Of a stretch of DNA of 64,000 bases, positions 43,738 to 52,118 are shown piece after piece; position 1 is the first letter of the stretch, and each line of letters opens with the position of its first letter. The DNA is taken from assembly GCF_043557345.1 (NCBI RefSeq), contig NZ_JBIFFV010000007.1, positions 1-64,000 of the forward strand. Direction: 5' to 3'. The notes beneath the pieces are model-generated. The model was not told the origin of the DNA, made no database searches, and worked only from the letters and a program-made list of their open reading frames with translations. This DNA is from Sulfitobacter sp043557345 (lineage in GTDB: Bacteria; Pseudomonadota; Alphaproteobacteria; Rhodobacterales; Rhodobacteraceae). The position numbers were made by a program, and so were the translations under genes.

Positions 43738-44724
43738 TCAAAGCATGGAGGGCACGACCTGATCCGGCGGACGGTGGCCATCATCGAAGGTCTTGATATT
43801 GATCAAGACTTTCTCTCCCATCTCGATTCGCCCTTCCAGCGTGGCGGAGCCCATATGCGGCAGCAGCACGACGTTCTTCAACTCGCGCAGGCGCGGATTG
43901 ATCTCGCGACCATGTTCATAGACATCCAGCCCCGCGCCCTTGATATCGCCCGCGCGCAGCATCCGCGTCAGGGCGTTCTCGTCGATCACCTCCCCGCGGG
44001 AGGTATTCACGATCACCGCGTCACGCTTCATCAGACCCAAGCGGCGGGCGTTCATCAGATGGAAGGTGCTGGGGGTATGGGGGCAGTTGATGCTGATCAC
44101 GTCCATCCGGCTGACCATCTGATCGAGGCTTTCCCAATAGGTGGCCTCTAGCGCGCTCTCGGTCTCTTCACGCAAGCGTTTGCGGTTGTGGTAATGTACC
44201 TGCATGCCAAAGGCCCGCGCCCGGCGCGCCACGGCCTGACCGATCCGGCCCATGCCCAGAATGCCCAGACGGCGCCCGCCGACCCGTCCGCCCATCAAGG
44301 CCGTCGGCGCCCAGCCATCCCAATTGCCCGATTGCATCACCGCCATGCCCTCGGGCATGCGGCGGGTCACGGCAAGGATCAGCGCCATGGTCATATCGGC
44401 AGTATCGTCGGTCAGCACGCCGGGGGTGTTCGACACCAGCACGCCACGCTGGCGCGCGGTGGCGACATCAATGTGATCGACCCCGGCCCCGTAATTGGCG
44501 ATCAGCTTGAGCCGCTCGCCCGCTTGGGTGATCAGCGGCGCGTCGATCTCATCGGTGATGGTGGGCACCAGCACATCGGCCTGACGCATCGCCGCGCCCA
44601 ATTCCTCGCGGGTCATCGGCCTGTCATCCTCGCGCAGGGTCACGTCAAACAGCTCTGACAGCCGTGTTTCGACGGCCTCTGGCAACCGTCGCGTCACTAC
44701 AACACTCAACCGCTTCTTTGACAT
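43738..44724 (-). CDS. D-2-hydroxyacid dehydrogenase (glyoxylate/hydroxypyruvate reductase type)
   Basis: A 328-residue NAD(P)-dependent enzyme. The NAD motif is LGILGMGRIGQAVARRARAF (about residues 150-169). The catalytic residues are the Arg in VNTSRGEVIDE (about 240), the Glu in GLDVYEHG (about 267) and the His in LLPHMGSAT (about 288), an intact triad. The family reduces glyoxylate or hydroxypyruvate. ATG at 44724 (MSKKRLSVVV) is used; the frame extends 14 codons upstream without family sequence. It is divergent from the SH3 protein gene, with 155 bases in between. Confidence 0.9.
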   Translation of the reverse strand: MSKKRLSVVVTRRLPEAVETRLSELFDVTLREDDRPMTREELGAAMRQADVLVPTITDEIDAPLITQAGERLKLIANYGAGVDHIDVATARQRGVLVSNTPGVLTDDTADMTMALILAVTRRMPEGMAVMQSGNWDGWAPTALMGGRVGGRRLGILGMGRIGQAVARRARAFGMQVHYHNRKRLREETESALEATYWESLDQMVSRMDVISINCPHTPSTFHLMNARRLGLMKRDAVIVNTSRGEVIDENALTRMLRAGDIKGAGLDVYEHGREINPRLRELKNVVLLPHMGSATLEGRIEMGEKVLINIKTFDDGHRPPDQVVPSML

Positions 44725-44879
44725 GCCTGCTCTCCCGGTCTTGGCGTCGCCTCGTTTCGCAGGCATGGTGTCTCATGCAGCGACGAGGCACAAGAACTCG
44801 CGCCGGAAAAAGAGCAACAATAACCCGCAGATTTGCACAGCACCGACCCACAGCAGTGAACCGCATAGCAGGCAATTCA

Positions 44880-45389
44880 ATGATAACCGCTTTCTTTCGC
44901 AGCGCCCTGATTGTGGGCGCGCTGCTTTTGGCACAGCCGACCGCCGGCGTCGCAGAAGAGGCGCGTGGTCAGGTCACGAACCTCCCCCTGCCCCGTTTCG
45001 TTTCGATGAAAGCCTCCGAAGGCAATGTGCGCCGCGGCCCGTCGCTCTCGCACCGGATCGACTGGGTCTACAAACGCCGCGACCTGCCGCTGAGGATCAC
45101 CGCCGAACATGGCCATTGGCGCCGGGTCGAAGACCGCGACGGCATGGGCGGCTGGGTCCACTACTCGCTTTTGTCGGGCACCCGCACGGTGCTGGTCGAA
45201 CAGGACATGCTGCAATTGCGCATCAATCCCGACCCCAAAGCCGCCGTGGTGGCACGGTTGGAACTGGGCGTCGTAGCACGGCTGGGCGAATGCACGCTGG
45301 AATGGTGCGAGCTGCGCTCGGGCGGCTTTACCGGCTGGGCGCCCAAGGTGCGGCTCTGGGGCGTCGGCCCCAAGGAACTGCGCGAGTAG
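44880..45389 (+). CDS. Secreted SH3-domain protein
   Basis: A 169-residue protein with a Sec signal peptide (MITAFFRSALIVGALLLAQ, cleavage after TAGVAE or nearby) and two bacterial SH3-like modules. These lie at about 38-95 (RFVSMKASEGNVRRGPSLSH; GHWRRVEDRDGMGGWVH) and about 100-160 (MLQLRINPDPKAAVVARLE; CELRSGGFTGWAP). Such periplasmic SH3 proteins bind cell-wall or protein partners; the exact role is unknown. Two cysteines (ECTLEWCEL) could form a disulfide in the second module. Confidence 0.85.
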   Translation: MITAFFRSALIVGALLLAQPTAGVAEEARGQVTNLPLPRFVSMKASEGNVRRGPSLSHRIDWVYKRRDLPLRITAEHGHWRRVEDRDGMGGWVHYSLLSGTRTVLVEQDMLQLRINPDPKAAVVARLELGVVARLGECTLEWCELRSGGFTGWAPKVRLWGVGPKELRE

Positions 45390-45466
45390 CGCCCGCCCGC
45401 GCCGCAATTGCATGATCCCGGCGCATGCGCCACTCTGCCCGCAAAGCCCAAGCCGGAGAGTGCGCC

Positions 45467-46459
45467 ATGCAAGCCATCACCTATGACCAATTCGGAGCCG
45501 CCGCCGACGTGCTGCGCCTGTCGGAGATCGCCAACCCCGCTCCGCAAGCCGGAGAAGTCTGCGTGGCGCTCAGCCATTCCGGCGTGAACCCCTCGGACGT
45601 CAAAGCCCGCGCGGGCACCCGCCCCGGCGTCAGCAAACCGCCCTTCCCGCAGGTCATCCCCCATAGCGACGGCGCGGGAGAGATCGTCGCCGTGGGCGCG
45701 GGCGTCGATGCGGGCCGGGTGGGCCAGAAGGTCTGGATTTGGAACGGCCAGTGGCAACGCGCCTTTGGCACGGCGGCTGAGCAGATCACCCTGCCCGCGC
45801 ATCAGGCCGTGCCCCTGCCCAAAGGCGTCTCGCCCGAGGTCGGCGCGCAGCTTGGCATCCCGGGGCTGACCGCCTGCCACGCCGTCTTTGGCGGCGGCGG
45901 GGTGGCTGGGGAGACGGTGCTGATCCAAGGCGGCGCAGGCACGGTCGGCTATCTCGCCGTTCAACTGGCGAAATGGGGCGGGGCCAAGGTGATCGCCACC
46001 TGTAGCCCCCGCGACAGCGATCTGGTCCGCGACGCAGGCGCCGATGCCGTGTTCAACTACGCCGACCCCGATCTCGCCGCCGCCGTGCTCTATGCCAATG
46101 GCGGCAAGCCGGTCGACACCATCGTCGAGACGGAGTTTGGCCTGAACATCACCACCGACACCGAGGTCATCGCCCCCAATGGCCGCATCGCCGCCTATGG
46201 CTCGGCGGCGGAAATGTCGCCCACACTGCCCTTCTATCCGCTGCTGTTCAAAGCGGTCACCATCGACATCATCCTAATCTACCTGCTGCCCGCAGGGCCG
46301 CGCAAACAGGCGATCAACCGGTTACACCACGCGTTGGAGGACGGCGCCCTGCGCTGCCCCGTCGACACGGTCCTGCCGCTTTCTGAGGCCGCCCGCGCCC
46401 ATGAATTGGTCGAGGCCGGACAGCGCAGCGGGGCGGTGCTGCTCGATTGTCGGGGGTAG
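45467..46459 (+). CDS. NADPH:quinone oxidoreductase, zinc-independent MDR family
   Basis: A 330-residue medium-chain reductase of the quinone oxidoreductase (QOR) branch. It has a GroES-like N-terminal half (residues 1-115), then PGLTACHAVFGGGGVAGETV and the nucleotide motif LIQGGAGTVGYLAVQLAKWG (about 143-162). It lacks the structural-zinc cysteines and the catalytic-zinc ligand set, so it is an NADPH-dependent quinone or enone reductase. GGAGAG lies 9 bases before the ATG at 45467. It stands alone. It is the second QOR-like enzyme in the window besides qorB, which belongs to a different family. Confidence 0.9.
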   Translation: MQAITYDQFGAAADVLRLSEIANPAPQAGEVCVALSHSGVNPSDVKARAGTRPGVSKPPFPQVIPHSDGAGEIVAVGAGVDAGRVGQKVWIWNGQWQRAFGTAAEQITLPAHQAVPLPKGVSPEVGAQLGIPGLTACHAVFGGGGVAGETVLIQGGAGTVGYLAVQLAKWGGAKVIATCSPRDSDLVRDAGADAVFNYADPDLAAAVLYANGGKPVDTIVETEFGLNITTDTEVIAPNGRIAAYGSAAEMSPTLPFYPLLFKAVTIDIILIYLLPAGPRKQAINRLHHALEDGALRCPVDTVLPLSEAARAHELVEAGQRSGAVLLDCRG

Positions 46460-46531
46460 CGCGCTAAGTGGCCAAGCTGCCGCCCCCGACGCCCGAGGGC
46501 GGCGGCCCATCCCGCTGACGGAGTTCCCACC

Positions 46532-47875
46532 ATGCGCCTCACCGCCGCCCTGCCCCGCCTGCTCCTCTGCCTGCTGCTGAGCTGCGCACTTCCCCTCACC
46601 CCGGCCTTTGCGCAAACCAGCGACCAACCCGAAGGCACCATCGCCATTGAAGGCGATGCCACAGAGGACGCGGCCATCGCCAAACGCATCCGCGCCATCC
46701 TGCGCGAGCTTGAGGGGTTCGAGAAGGTCCGCGTCTCTGTCGCCTCCGGCATCGTCACGCTGACCGGCACCACGCTCGACACCGCCAGCGCCGCGCGGCT
46801 GAACGATTTGGCGGGCCGCGTCGAAGGGGTGGTGGCGATCCGCAACGAGGTGCGCGAAAGCACCGATGTGGCCGAGCGGCTCAACCCCGCCGTAGAGCGC
46901 TTCCGCGACCGGATGGCGCAGGCCGTGGCCTTCCTGCCGCTGGCCTTGGTGGCGCTTGGTGTCTTTGGCCTGATTGTCGTCGCCGGACTGGCGCTGGCGC
47001 GGCTGCGCAACCCGTGGGATCGGCTCGCCCCCAATGCCTTTATCGCTGACATTTACCGCCAGATCATCCGGCTGGCCTTTGTCATCGCAGCCCTCGTGGT
47101 GGCGCTGGATATCCTCGGCGCCACGGCGCTGCTGTCGGGCATCCTCGGCGCGGCGGGGATCGTCGGCCTCGCCATCGGTTTCGCAGTGCGCGACACGGTC
47201 GAGAATTTCATCGCCTCGGTCATGCTGTCGATCCGCCAGCCCTTTCGCCCCAACGACACGGTCGAGATCGACGGCGACACCGGCAAGGTGATCCGTCTGA
47301 CCAGCCGCGCCACGATCCTGCTGACCTTCGACGGCAACCACCTGCGCATCCCCAATGCCACTGTCTTTAAAAGCCGGATCATCAACTTTTCGCGCAACGC
47401 CGAGCGGCGGTTCACCTTTACCCTCTCCGTGGCCAGCGACGCCGATCTAACCCGCGCCCGTGATCTGGCGCTGGAGGTGCTGAACGGTCTTCCCTTCGTT
47501 CTGTCCAGCCCCGAAGCCGCCGCTTGGGTCGAGGAAGTGGCAGATCACTGGATCAACATGCAATTCGCCGGTTGGATCAACCAAGAGAGCACCGATCTGG
47601 TCGCCGCCCGCAGCGAAGCGATTCGCCTGACCCTCTCGGCCTTCGACGCGGCGGGCCTCACTGCTGGGCCACCGGCCTATCACTTGATCTCTCACAGCGA
47701 ATCGCCCTCCGACGCGCCCGTCGATTCGCCCCAAACGGCAGCCGCACAGACGAATCCCGCCACCGTACAGCCCGTCGAGCCCCAAACCGAGCGTGAATTG
47801 ACCCGCATCGTCGCGCAGGAACGTGCCGAATTGCCCAGCGAAGACCTGCTCTCTGTTGATGCGGCCGAAGAATAG
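46532..47875 (+). CDS. Mechanosensitive ion channel (MscS family) with BON domain
   Basis: A 447-residue MscS-type channel that opens under membrane tension in osmotic downshock. A signal peptide (to about residue 28, ending AFAQ) is followed by a periplasmic BON domain (about 38-110). Three membrane spans (about 128-150, 175-195, 200-220) and the pore helix with GAAGIVGLAIGFAVRD (about 205-220) come next. The cytoplasmic MscS domain carries PFRPNDTVEIDG and FDGNHLRIPNA. The C-terminal 70 residues are low-complexity and Pro/Glu/Thr-rich. BON-plus-MscS fusions are common in alphaproteobacteria. A GCCGCCC-GGGCGGC hairpin lies just upstream (46479-46503). Confidence 0.9.
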   Translation: MRLTAALPRLLLCLLLSCALPLTPAFAQTSDQPEGTIAIEGDATEDAAIAKRIRAILRELEGFEKVRVSVASGIVTLTGTTLDTASAARLNDLAGRVEGVVAIRNEVRESTDVAERLNPAVERFRDRMAQAVAFLPLALVALGVFGLIVVAGLALARLRNPWDRLAPNAFIADIYRQIIRLAFVIAALVVALDILGATALLSGILGAAGIVGLAIGFAVRDTVENFIASVMLSIRQPFRPNDTVEIDGDTGKVIRLTSRATILLTFDGNHLRIPNATVFKSRIINFSRNAERRFTFTLSVASDADLTRARDLALEVLNGLPFVLSSPEAAAWVEEVADHWINMQFAGWINQESTDLVAARSEAIRLTLSAFDAAGLTAGPPAYHLISHSESPSDAPVDSPQTAAAQTNPATVQPVEPQTERELTRIVAQERAELPSEDLLSVDAAEE

Positions 47876-47897
47876 GATAATTTCTTGAAAACGGGTC

Positions 47898-47926
47898 TTG
47901 CACCCGGGGCCAGAGAACTTTAGTTA
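47898..47926 (+). promoter_or_regulatory. Promoter of tRNA-Gln
   Basis: TTGCAC (47898-47903) as -35 and TAGTTA (47921-47926) as -10 with a 17-base spacer, ending 11 bases before the first base of the mature tRNA. Spacing is ideal for the main vegetative sigma factor and the -35 begins with the TTG typical of roseobacter promoters. Confidence 0.6.
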
Positions 47927-47937
47927 GCGCCCTGTGT

Positions 47938-48012
47938 TGGGATGTAGCCAAGTGGTAAGGCAACTGTTTTTGGTACAGTGTACCGTAGGTTCGAATCCTA
48001 CCATCCCAGCCA
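47938..48012 (+). tRNA. tRNA-Gln (anticodon TTG)
   Basis: A 75-base cloverleaf including an encoded CCA (48010-48012). The acceptor stem TGGGATG (47938-47944) pairs with CATCCCA (48002-48008), with G at 48009 as discriminator. The anticodon loop reads TTTTGGT inside the ACTGT/ACAGT stem, giving anticodon TTG for glutamine. The T-arm is AGGTTCGAATCCT. A promoter with good spacing lies upstream. Confidence 0.96.
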
Positions 48013-48124
48013 ACACTCCCCCCCCCGCTAGTTAAAAACCCCCGCGCAGCGCCAAGGCTACGACATCGCGTCGCAGATCAAAGCGCCCTATAGCTTTGCC
48101 GCGACAGCCGGGGTATCAGGGCGC

Positions 48125-48496
48125 ATGTCCGCCGTTTCGCGCATATCCTCGCTTCGGGTCAGCCTGACCCTTTTGCTGTTGCTGGCCCTTGCCAGCTTGC
48201 CTTTCGCGCATCGGGCGACAGCGCAGGTGCAGCAAGATCCAGCGTTCATCGCCTTTATTCAAGCTGGCGGCGCCATGAGCGATCTTTGCGACGGGCCGCT
48301 CGAGGGGCAGAGCCACGGGGCATTGGATTGCGAAGCCTGCCGGATCGTCAACGCGCTGATCTTGCCCAGCCCGGCGGAGGTCTTGCTGCCGCGCGCGGCG
48401 CTCCGCTTTGCCACGCCCCGCGTCGCCCTTGCCTTGGGCGCACCGCGCAGCCCCGCCGGGGCGCCACCGCCTGTCCGGGGGCCTCCCTTCGTCTGA
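48125..48496 (+). CDS. DUF2946-like small membrane/exported protein, copper locus
   Basis: A 123-residue protein with a hydrophobic N-terminal segment (residues 9-28) that may be a signal peptide or one membrane span. The middle carries cysteines in LCDGP and DCEACRIVN, reminiscent of the DUF2946 (YrpD-type, formerly DUF2946) family of copper-linked small proteins. The C-terminus is Pro/Arg-rich. It is followed 41 bases later by a PCu(A)C copper chaperone gene, then another DUF2946-like gene and a PepSY gene, so a role in copper handling is inferred from context. The ATG has no strong ribosome site. Confidence 0.65.
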   Translation: MSAVSRISSLRVSLTLLLLLALASLPFAHRATAQVQQDPAFIAFIQAGGAMSDLCDGPLEGQSHGALDCEACRIVNALILPSPAEVLLPRAALRFATPRVALALGAPRSPAGAPPPVRGPPFV

Positions 48497-48537
48497 GCCA
48501 CCACCATCTTGCAATTCTCAGACAATGGAACATGATA

Positions 48538-49029
48538 ATGAAATCTCTCTATACCGCAGCCTTGGCTGCCCTTCTCGCCCTGCCCGCCGCCGCGCATGAA
48601 TATACCGCGGGCGCTTTGACCGTCGATCACCCGATGGCCTATGAGACCCCGAAAACCGCCCGGGTGGGCGGCGGCTATCTGACGATCACCAATGACGGCG
48701 ACACCGCCGACCGCCTTGTCAGCATCAGCGCCGAGGGCTTCGACGAAGTCTCTCTCCATGAGACCACAACCGATGACATGGGCGTCGCGCGCATGTCGCA
48801 TGTGGACGGCATCGACCTGCCCGCGGGCGAGACCGTCACCCTCAAACCCGGGGGGCTGCATGTGATGTTCATGGGCCTCGACGGTGACCCCTTTGAGGAA
48901 GGCGAGAAAATCCCTGCCACCCTGACATTCGAAAAGGCCGGGACATTGAATGTGACGTTCAAGGTGGAAAGCCGCCGCGGGCATGACGCGGGCGGAATGG
49001 ATCACTCCTCACACGCGCCTAAACACTAA
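48538..49029 (+). CDS. Periplasmic copper chaperone PCu(A)C
   Basis: A 163-residue exported protein: signal peptide MKSLYTAALAALLALPAAA, then a cupredoxin-like PCu(A)C domain. The copper motif is H-x10-M-x21-H-x-M-like: the first His/Met group lies in SLHETTTDDMGVARMSHV and the second in LHVMFMGLD. The C-terminal tail HDAGGMDHSSHAPKH is His/Met-rich and could add copper-binding capacity. The protein delivers Cu(I) to cytochrome oxidase CuA assembly. ATG at 48538 is preferred over 48532 because GGAA sits 7 bases upstream. It is the second gene of a four-gene copper set. Confidence 0.9.
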   Translation: MKSLYTAALAALLALPAAAHEYTAGALTVDHPMAYETPKTARVGGGYLTITNDGDTADRLVSISAEGFDEVSLHETTTDDMGVARMSHVDGIDLPAGETVTLKPGGLHVMFMGLDGDPFEEGEKIPATLTFEKAGTLNVTFKVESRRGHDAGGMDHSSHAPKH

Positions 49030-49047
49030 GCTCCAGCCCATCGCAGG

Positions 49048-49422
49048 ATGGGCCGCAAGGCGTTGACCGGCCCGCTTCAACACCTCTGCCTCTGGGCGGT
49101 GGTGTTGTTGTTTGGGGCGTTCTCGGCGCTCGCGCCCGGAACCATGCCAGAGCGCCAACAGGGCGCGCTGACCATGGTGCTGTGCACGGGCCACGGGGTG
49201 GAGACAGTGACAATCGGACCGGATGGCGAACCGGAGCAGCCCGAGCACAAGCCCTGCGACTGGAACCAACACTCCCTCGTGGCCCTACGCCGGGGGCTGG
49301 CGGTGCAGCCCTTGGCCGTCACCTTTCACCCGGCGCCAGCGCCGCCCCCTGCCCCTGCCACAGAGCCCAAACAGCGCCGCGCCTCAGTCAAACGCGCAAG
49401 GGCGCCGCCACGGGTTCTCTGA
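49048..49422 (+). CDS. DUF2946-like protein, copper locus
   Basis: A 124-residue protein with a hydrophobic N-terminal segment (about residues 12-30), then MVLCTGHGVETVTIGPDG and KPCDWNQHSLVAL, the two-cysteine pattern of DUF2946-like proteins. The C-terminal third is Pro/Ala/Arg-rich. It lies 18 bases after the PCu(A)C gene and 40 bases before the PepSY gene, so co-transcription is likely. Function is unknown; placement argues for periplasmic copper. Confidence 0.7.
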   Translation: MGRKALTGPLQHLCLWAVVLLFGAFSALAPGTMPERQQGALTMVLCTGHGVETVTIGPDGEPEQPEHKPCDWNQHSLVALRRGLAVQPLAVTFHPAPAPPPAPATEPKQRRASVKRARAPPRVL

Positions 49423-49462
49423 CCTCCAAATCCCTTATCAATTCAGTCAGAGGACCAAACAT

Positions 49463-50872
49463 ATGGTTTCCATCGATCCTGCAGGCGCGACAGCCCTGCA
49501 AAACGACAACACGCAACGTGCGAACAGCTTTTACCGCGCCGCTTGGCGCTGGCATTTCTATGCCGGGGTCTACGTCATCCCCTTCTTCATCATGCTCGCC
49601 CTGACCGGGCTTGTGATGCTCTGGATCGCCTTTATCGGCGGGCGGGACGGAGAGCGAATAGCCGTCACGCCCCAAGACGCGCCCCTCGCCCTCTCCGATC
49701 AGGCCGCCGCCGCGCAGGCCAGCATCGAAGGCGGCATCCTTGTGCAATATGTCGCCCCCCGCGCCGATGATCTGGCCGCGATCTTTCGGGTGGACGCGCA
49801 TGACGTGGCGACCATGGTCGCCGTCGATCCCTATACGGCCGAAGTCCTCGCCAGTTTCCCGCGCCGCAGCGGCTGGTATGACATGGCCGACAACATTCAC
49901 GCCAACCTGCTGCTGGGCGTCACCGGCGACCGCATGATCGAGATTGCGGCCTCGCTTGGCATGGTGCTGATCGCCACGGGGCTCTACCTCTGGTGGCCAC
50001 GCGGCACCGGTTTGCGGGCGGCGCTGCTGCCGCGACTGGGCCGTGGGCGGGCGCTGTGGAAATCCCTGCACGGGGCGATCGGGCTTTGGGTCTCTGTCGT
50101 GCTAATCTTCTTCCTGATCTCGGGCCTCTCTTGGGCCGGTATCTGGGGTGAAAAGATCGTGCAGGCATGGAGCCAGTTCCCGGCGGAGAAATGGGAGGCC
50201 CCGCTGTCGGATGACATCCACGCTGACATGAACCACGGCCCCAAGGAGGTGCCATGGGCGCTGGAGCAGACCCCGATGCCCGCCTCGGGCAGCGATGCCG
50301 GTGTCGCAGGGCTGGCCGAAGGCATGCCCGCCACGCTCGACAGTATCGACGCGCTGGCCCGGCAGATCGGCTTTGACGCGCGCTATCAGATGAACCTGCC
50401 GCGCGGTGAAGACGGTGTTTGGACGCTGAGCCGGGATTCGATGAACACCGATGCCGAAGACCCCACCAGCGACCGGACGGTGCATATCGACCGGCACACG
50501 GGCAAGATCCTCGCCGATGTGCGCTATGCGGATTATTCGCTGGCCGGGAAGGCGATGGCCGTGGGCATCGCGCTGCATATGGGCACCTTGGGTTGGCCGA
50601 GCGTTGTGGCCAATACGCTGTTTTGTCTGTCGGTGATCTTTCTTTGCGTCTCGGGCGTGGTGATGTGGTGGAAACGCCGCCCGGCAAACCCTGCCGGTTG
50701 GCTTTCGGCCCCGCCTGCCCCGCGCAATATGACCCTGTGGAAAGGCGCGGTTGTGGTCGGTCTGGCCGTGGCGCTGGCCTTTCCGATGGCGGGGGTCACC
50801 CTGCTGGTCGTGGGTCTGCTGGATTGGCTCTTGCTGCGCCGCGTGCCGGCGCTGAAGCGCATGGTCTCCTAA
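49463..50872 (+). CDS. PepSY-domain membrane protein (iron/copper-reductase-like)
   Basis: A 469-residue PepSY_TM protein with four transmembrane segments (about residues 30-52, 150-172, 203-225 and 378-410). Conserved histidines are in AAWRWHFYAGVY and KSLHGAIGLWVS, which are likely haem or metal ligands in this family. Periplasmic PepSY-like loops lie between them. Related proteins act as periplasmic ferric or copper reductases or are linked to siderophore uptake. ATG at 49463 begins the family sequence (MVSIDPAGATA); the frame open upstream overlaps the previous gene. Last gene of the copper set, followed by a hairpin. Confidence 0.85.
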   Translation: MVSIDPAGATALQNDNTQRANSFYRAAWRWHFYAGVYVIPFFIMLALTGLVMLWIAFIGGRDGERIAVTPQDAPLALSDQAAAAQASIEGGILVQYVAPRADDLAAIFRVDAHDVATMVAVDPYTAEVLASFPRRSGWYDMADNIHANLLLGVTGDRMIEIAASLGMVLIATGLYLWWPRGTGLRAALLPRLGRGRALWKSLHGAIGLWVSVVLIFFLISGLSWAGIWGEKIVQAWSQFPAEKWEAPLSDDIHADMNHGPKEVPWALEQTPMPASGSDAGVAGLAEGMPATLDSIDALARQIGFDARYQMNLPRGEDGVWTLSRDSMNTDAEDPTSDRTVHIDRHTGKILADVRYADYSLAGKAMAVGIALHMGTLGWPSVVANTLFCLSVIFLCVSGVVMWWKRRPANPAGWLSAPPAPRNMTLWKGAVVVGLAVALAFPMAGVTLLVVGLLDWLLLRRVPALKRMVS

Positions 50873-50878
50873 GATGCC

Positions 50879-50902
50879 GCCCGCCCCTTTGCGGGGGCGG
50901 GC
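50879..50902. terminator. Hairpin between convergent PepSY and aminotransferase genes
   Basis: Perfect 9-bp stem GCCCGCCCC (50879-50887) with GGGGCGGGC (50894-50902) and a 6-base loop. It lies 7 bases past the PepSY stop and 14 bases from the aminotransferase stop, and could serve both. No U run on either strand. Confidence 0.6.
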
Positions 50903-50915
50903 ACCCTCGCGGCGT

Positions 50916-51830
50916 TCAGGCCGTGTGCTGTTTGATCAGCTCTTTGTACAGCGCTTGGATGCGTTTGGTGACAGGCCGCTCGCCCGTACCGATAGGTTTG
51001 CCGTCGATCTCGGCCACCGGGGTCTGCGCGCCAAAGGTGCCCGTGAGGAAAGCCTCATCCGCGCCGTAAGCCTCGTAGAGCGAGAAGTTCTTCTCCCGCA
51101 TCGGAATGCCGTTTTCATGGCAGAGGTCGATGACCTTCTGCCGCGTCACGCCGTTCATGCAGTAGTCCCCGGTCGAGGTCCAAACCTCGCCCCGGCGCAC
51201 GATGAAGAAGTTGCAGGCATTGGTGGTGTTCACGAAGCCATGCGGGTCGAGCATCAGGGCTTCATCCGCGCCCGCTTCCTCGGCCTGAAGGCAGGCGATG
51301 ATGCAGTTGAGCTTGGAGTGACTGTTGAGCTTCGGGTCTTGACTGTGCGGCAGGCCCCGGACCTGTGGGACCGAAGCCAAACGGATGCCCTTGGATTGCA
51401 GCCGGTCGACGGGTTTGGAATGCTCCATGATAATCACCAGCGTCGGCCCGGTGGTGCTGAGCGAGGGGTGCTGAAAGGGTTTGTCCTTGATCCCGCGGGT
51501 CAGCATCAGGCGGCAGTGCACGTCCTCGTGCATGTCATTGGCCTCCGCCGTGCGGCGCAGGGCGTCGGCGATCCCGGCCTTATCCATCCCCACGTCGAGC
51601 GAGATCGCTTTGCAGGAGTTGAAGAAGCGGTCCATATGCTCATCGAAGAAGGCCCATGTACCGTTGTAGAGGCGCATACCCTCCCAGATGCCGTCGCCCA
51701 ACATGAAGCCCGCGTCATAGACCGAGACCTTGGCTTCGTCGCGGTGTACGATGTCGCCATTGACGTAGATCTTGATGTCGCGGTTGCGCGCGTCTTCGTC
51801 GGCGGCGTGGGTGGTGGTGTGTTCGGTCAT
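50916..51830 (-). CDS. Class IV PLP-dependent aminotransferase (BCAT/D-amino-acid transaminase-like)
   Basis: A 304-residue fold-type IV enzyme. The N-terminal part has VYDAGFMLGDGIWEGMRLYNG (in pieces, about 38-58). The probable PLP lysine is in NSHSKLNCIIA (about 177). In this family the loop after the lysine normally reads G-x-V-x-E, where the glutamate holds the PLP ring nitrogen; here it reads GFVNTTNACNFF, with threonine at that place. That suggests an altered cofactor environment or function. Start is ATG at 51830; the frame is open to 52070 through repeat-rich intergenic DNA. Reaction type is therefore uncertain. Confidence 0.85.
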   Translation of the reverse strand: MTEHTTTHAADEDARNRDIKIYVNGDIVHRDEAKVSVYDAGFMLGDGIWEGMRLYNGTWAFFDEHMDRFFNSCKAISLDVGMDKAGIADALRRTAEANDMHEDVHCRLMLTRGIKDKPFQHPSLSTTGPTLVIIMEHSKPVDRLQSKGIRLASVPQVRGLPHSQDPKLNSHSKLNCIIACLQAEEAGADEALMLDPHGFVNTTNACNFFIVRRGEVWTSTGDYCMNGVTRQKVIDLCHENGIPMREKNFSLYEAYGADEAFLTGTFGAQTPVAEIDGKPIGTGERPVTKRIQALYKELIKQHTA

Positions 51831-51886
51831 GGTGGGGGTCCGTTGGTGAGGGCGGTTGCGGTATTCATACGCAAATGATGCGCTCT

Positions 51887-52113
51887 TACCACCCCGGCCC
51901 GGAACTGAGTGTTTGGCGCCCGGCCCTCCCCCGGTATTGACTACCACCCCAAGCCCGGAATCAAGCCGCAGGCGCCGGGCCATCGCCTGCCCGCCCGGAC
52001 GGGTAGGCGATTTGGTGAGGCTAGGCCCGCCCTGGCGAGGTCTTATCACGGTTGAGCCATAAAGTGGCATGAACCGCCGTTTGGATCGCCCACCCGCGGG
52101 CAGGCGATGGCCC
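51887..52113. repeat. Cluster of direct and inverted repeats upstream of the aminotransferase gene
   Basis: Two direct copies begin TACCACCCC (51887-51895 and 51942-51950) and each continues into CCCGGAA and then GGCGCC. To the right, an 18-base perfect inverted repeat pairs 51977-51994 (GGGCCATCGCCTGCCCGC) with 52096-52113. A third copy of its core, CGGGTAGGCGAT at 52000-52011, can pair with the first arm at short range. The block fills most of the gap between divergently placed gene ends and looks like a palindromic element. Confidence 0.7.
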
Positions 52114-52118
52114 TTGTG

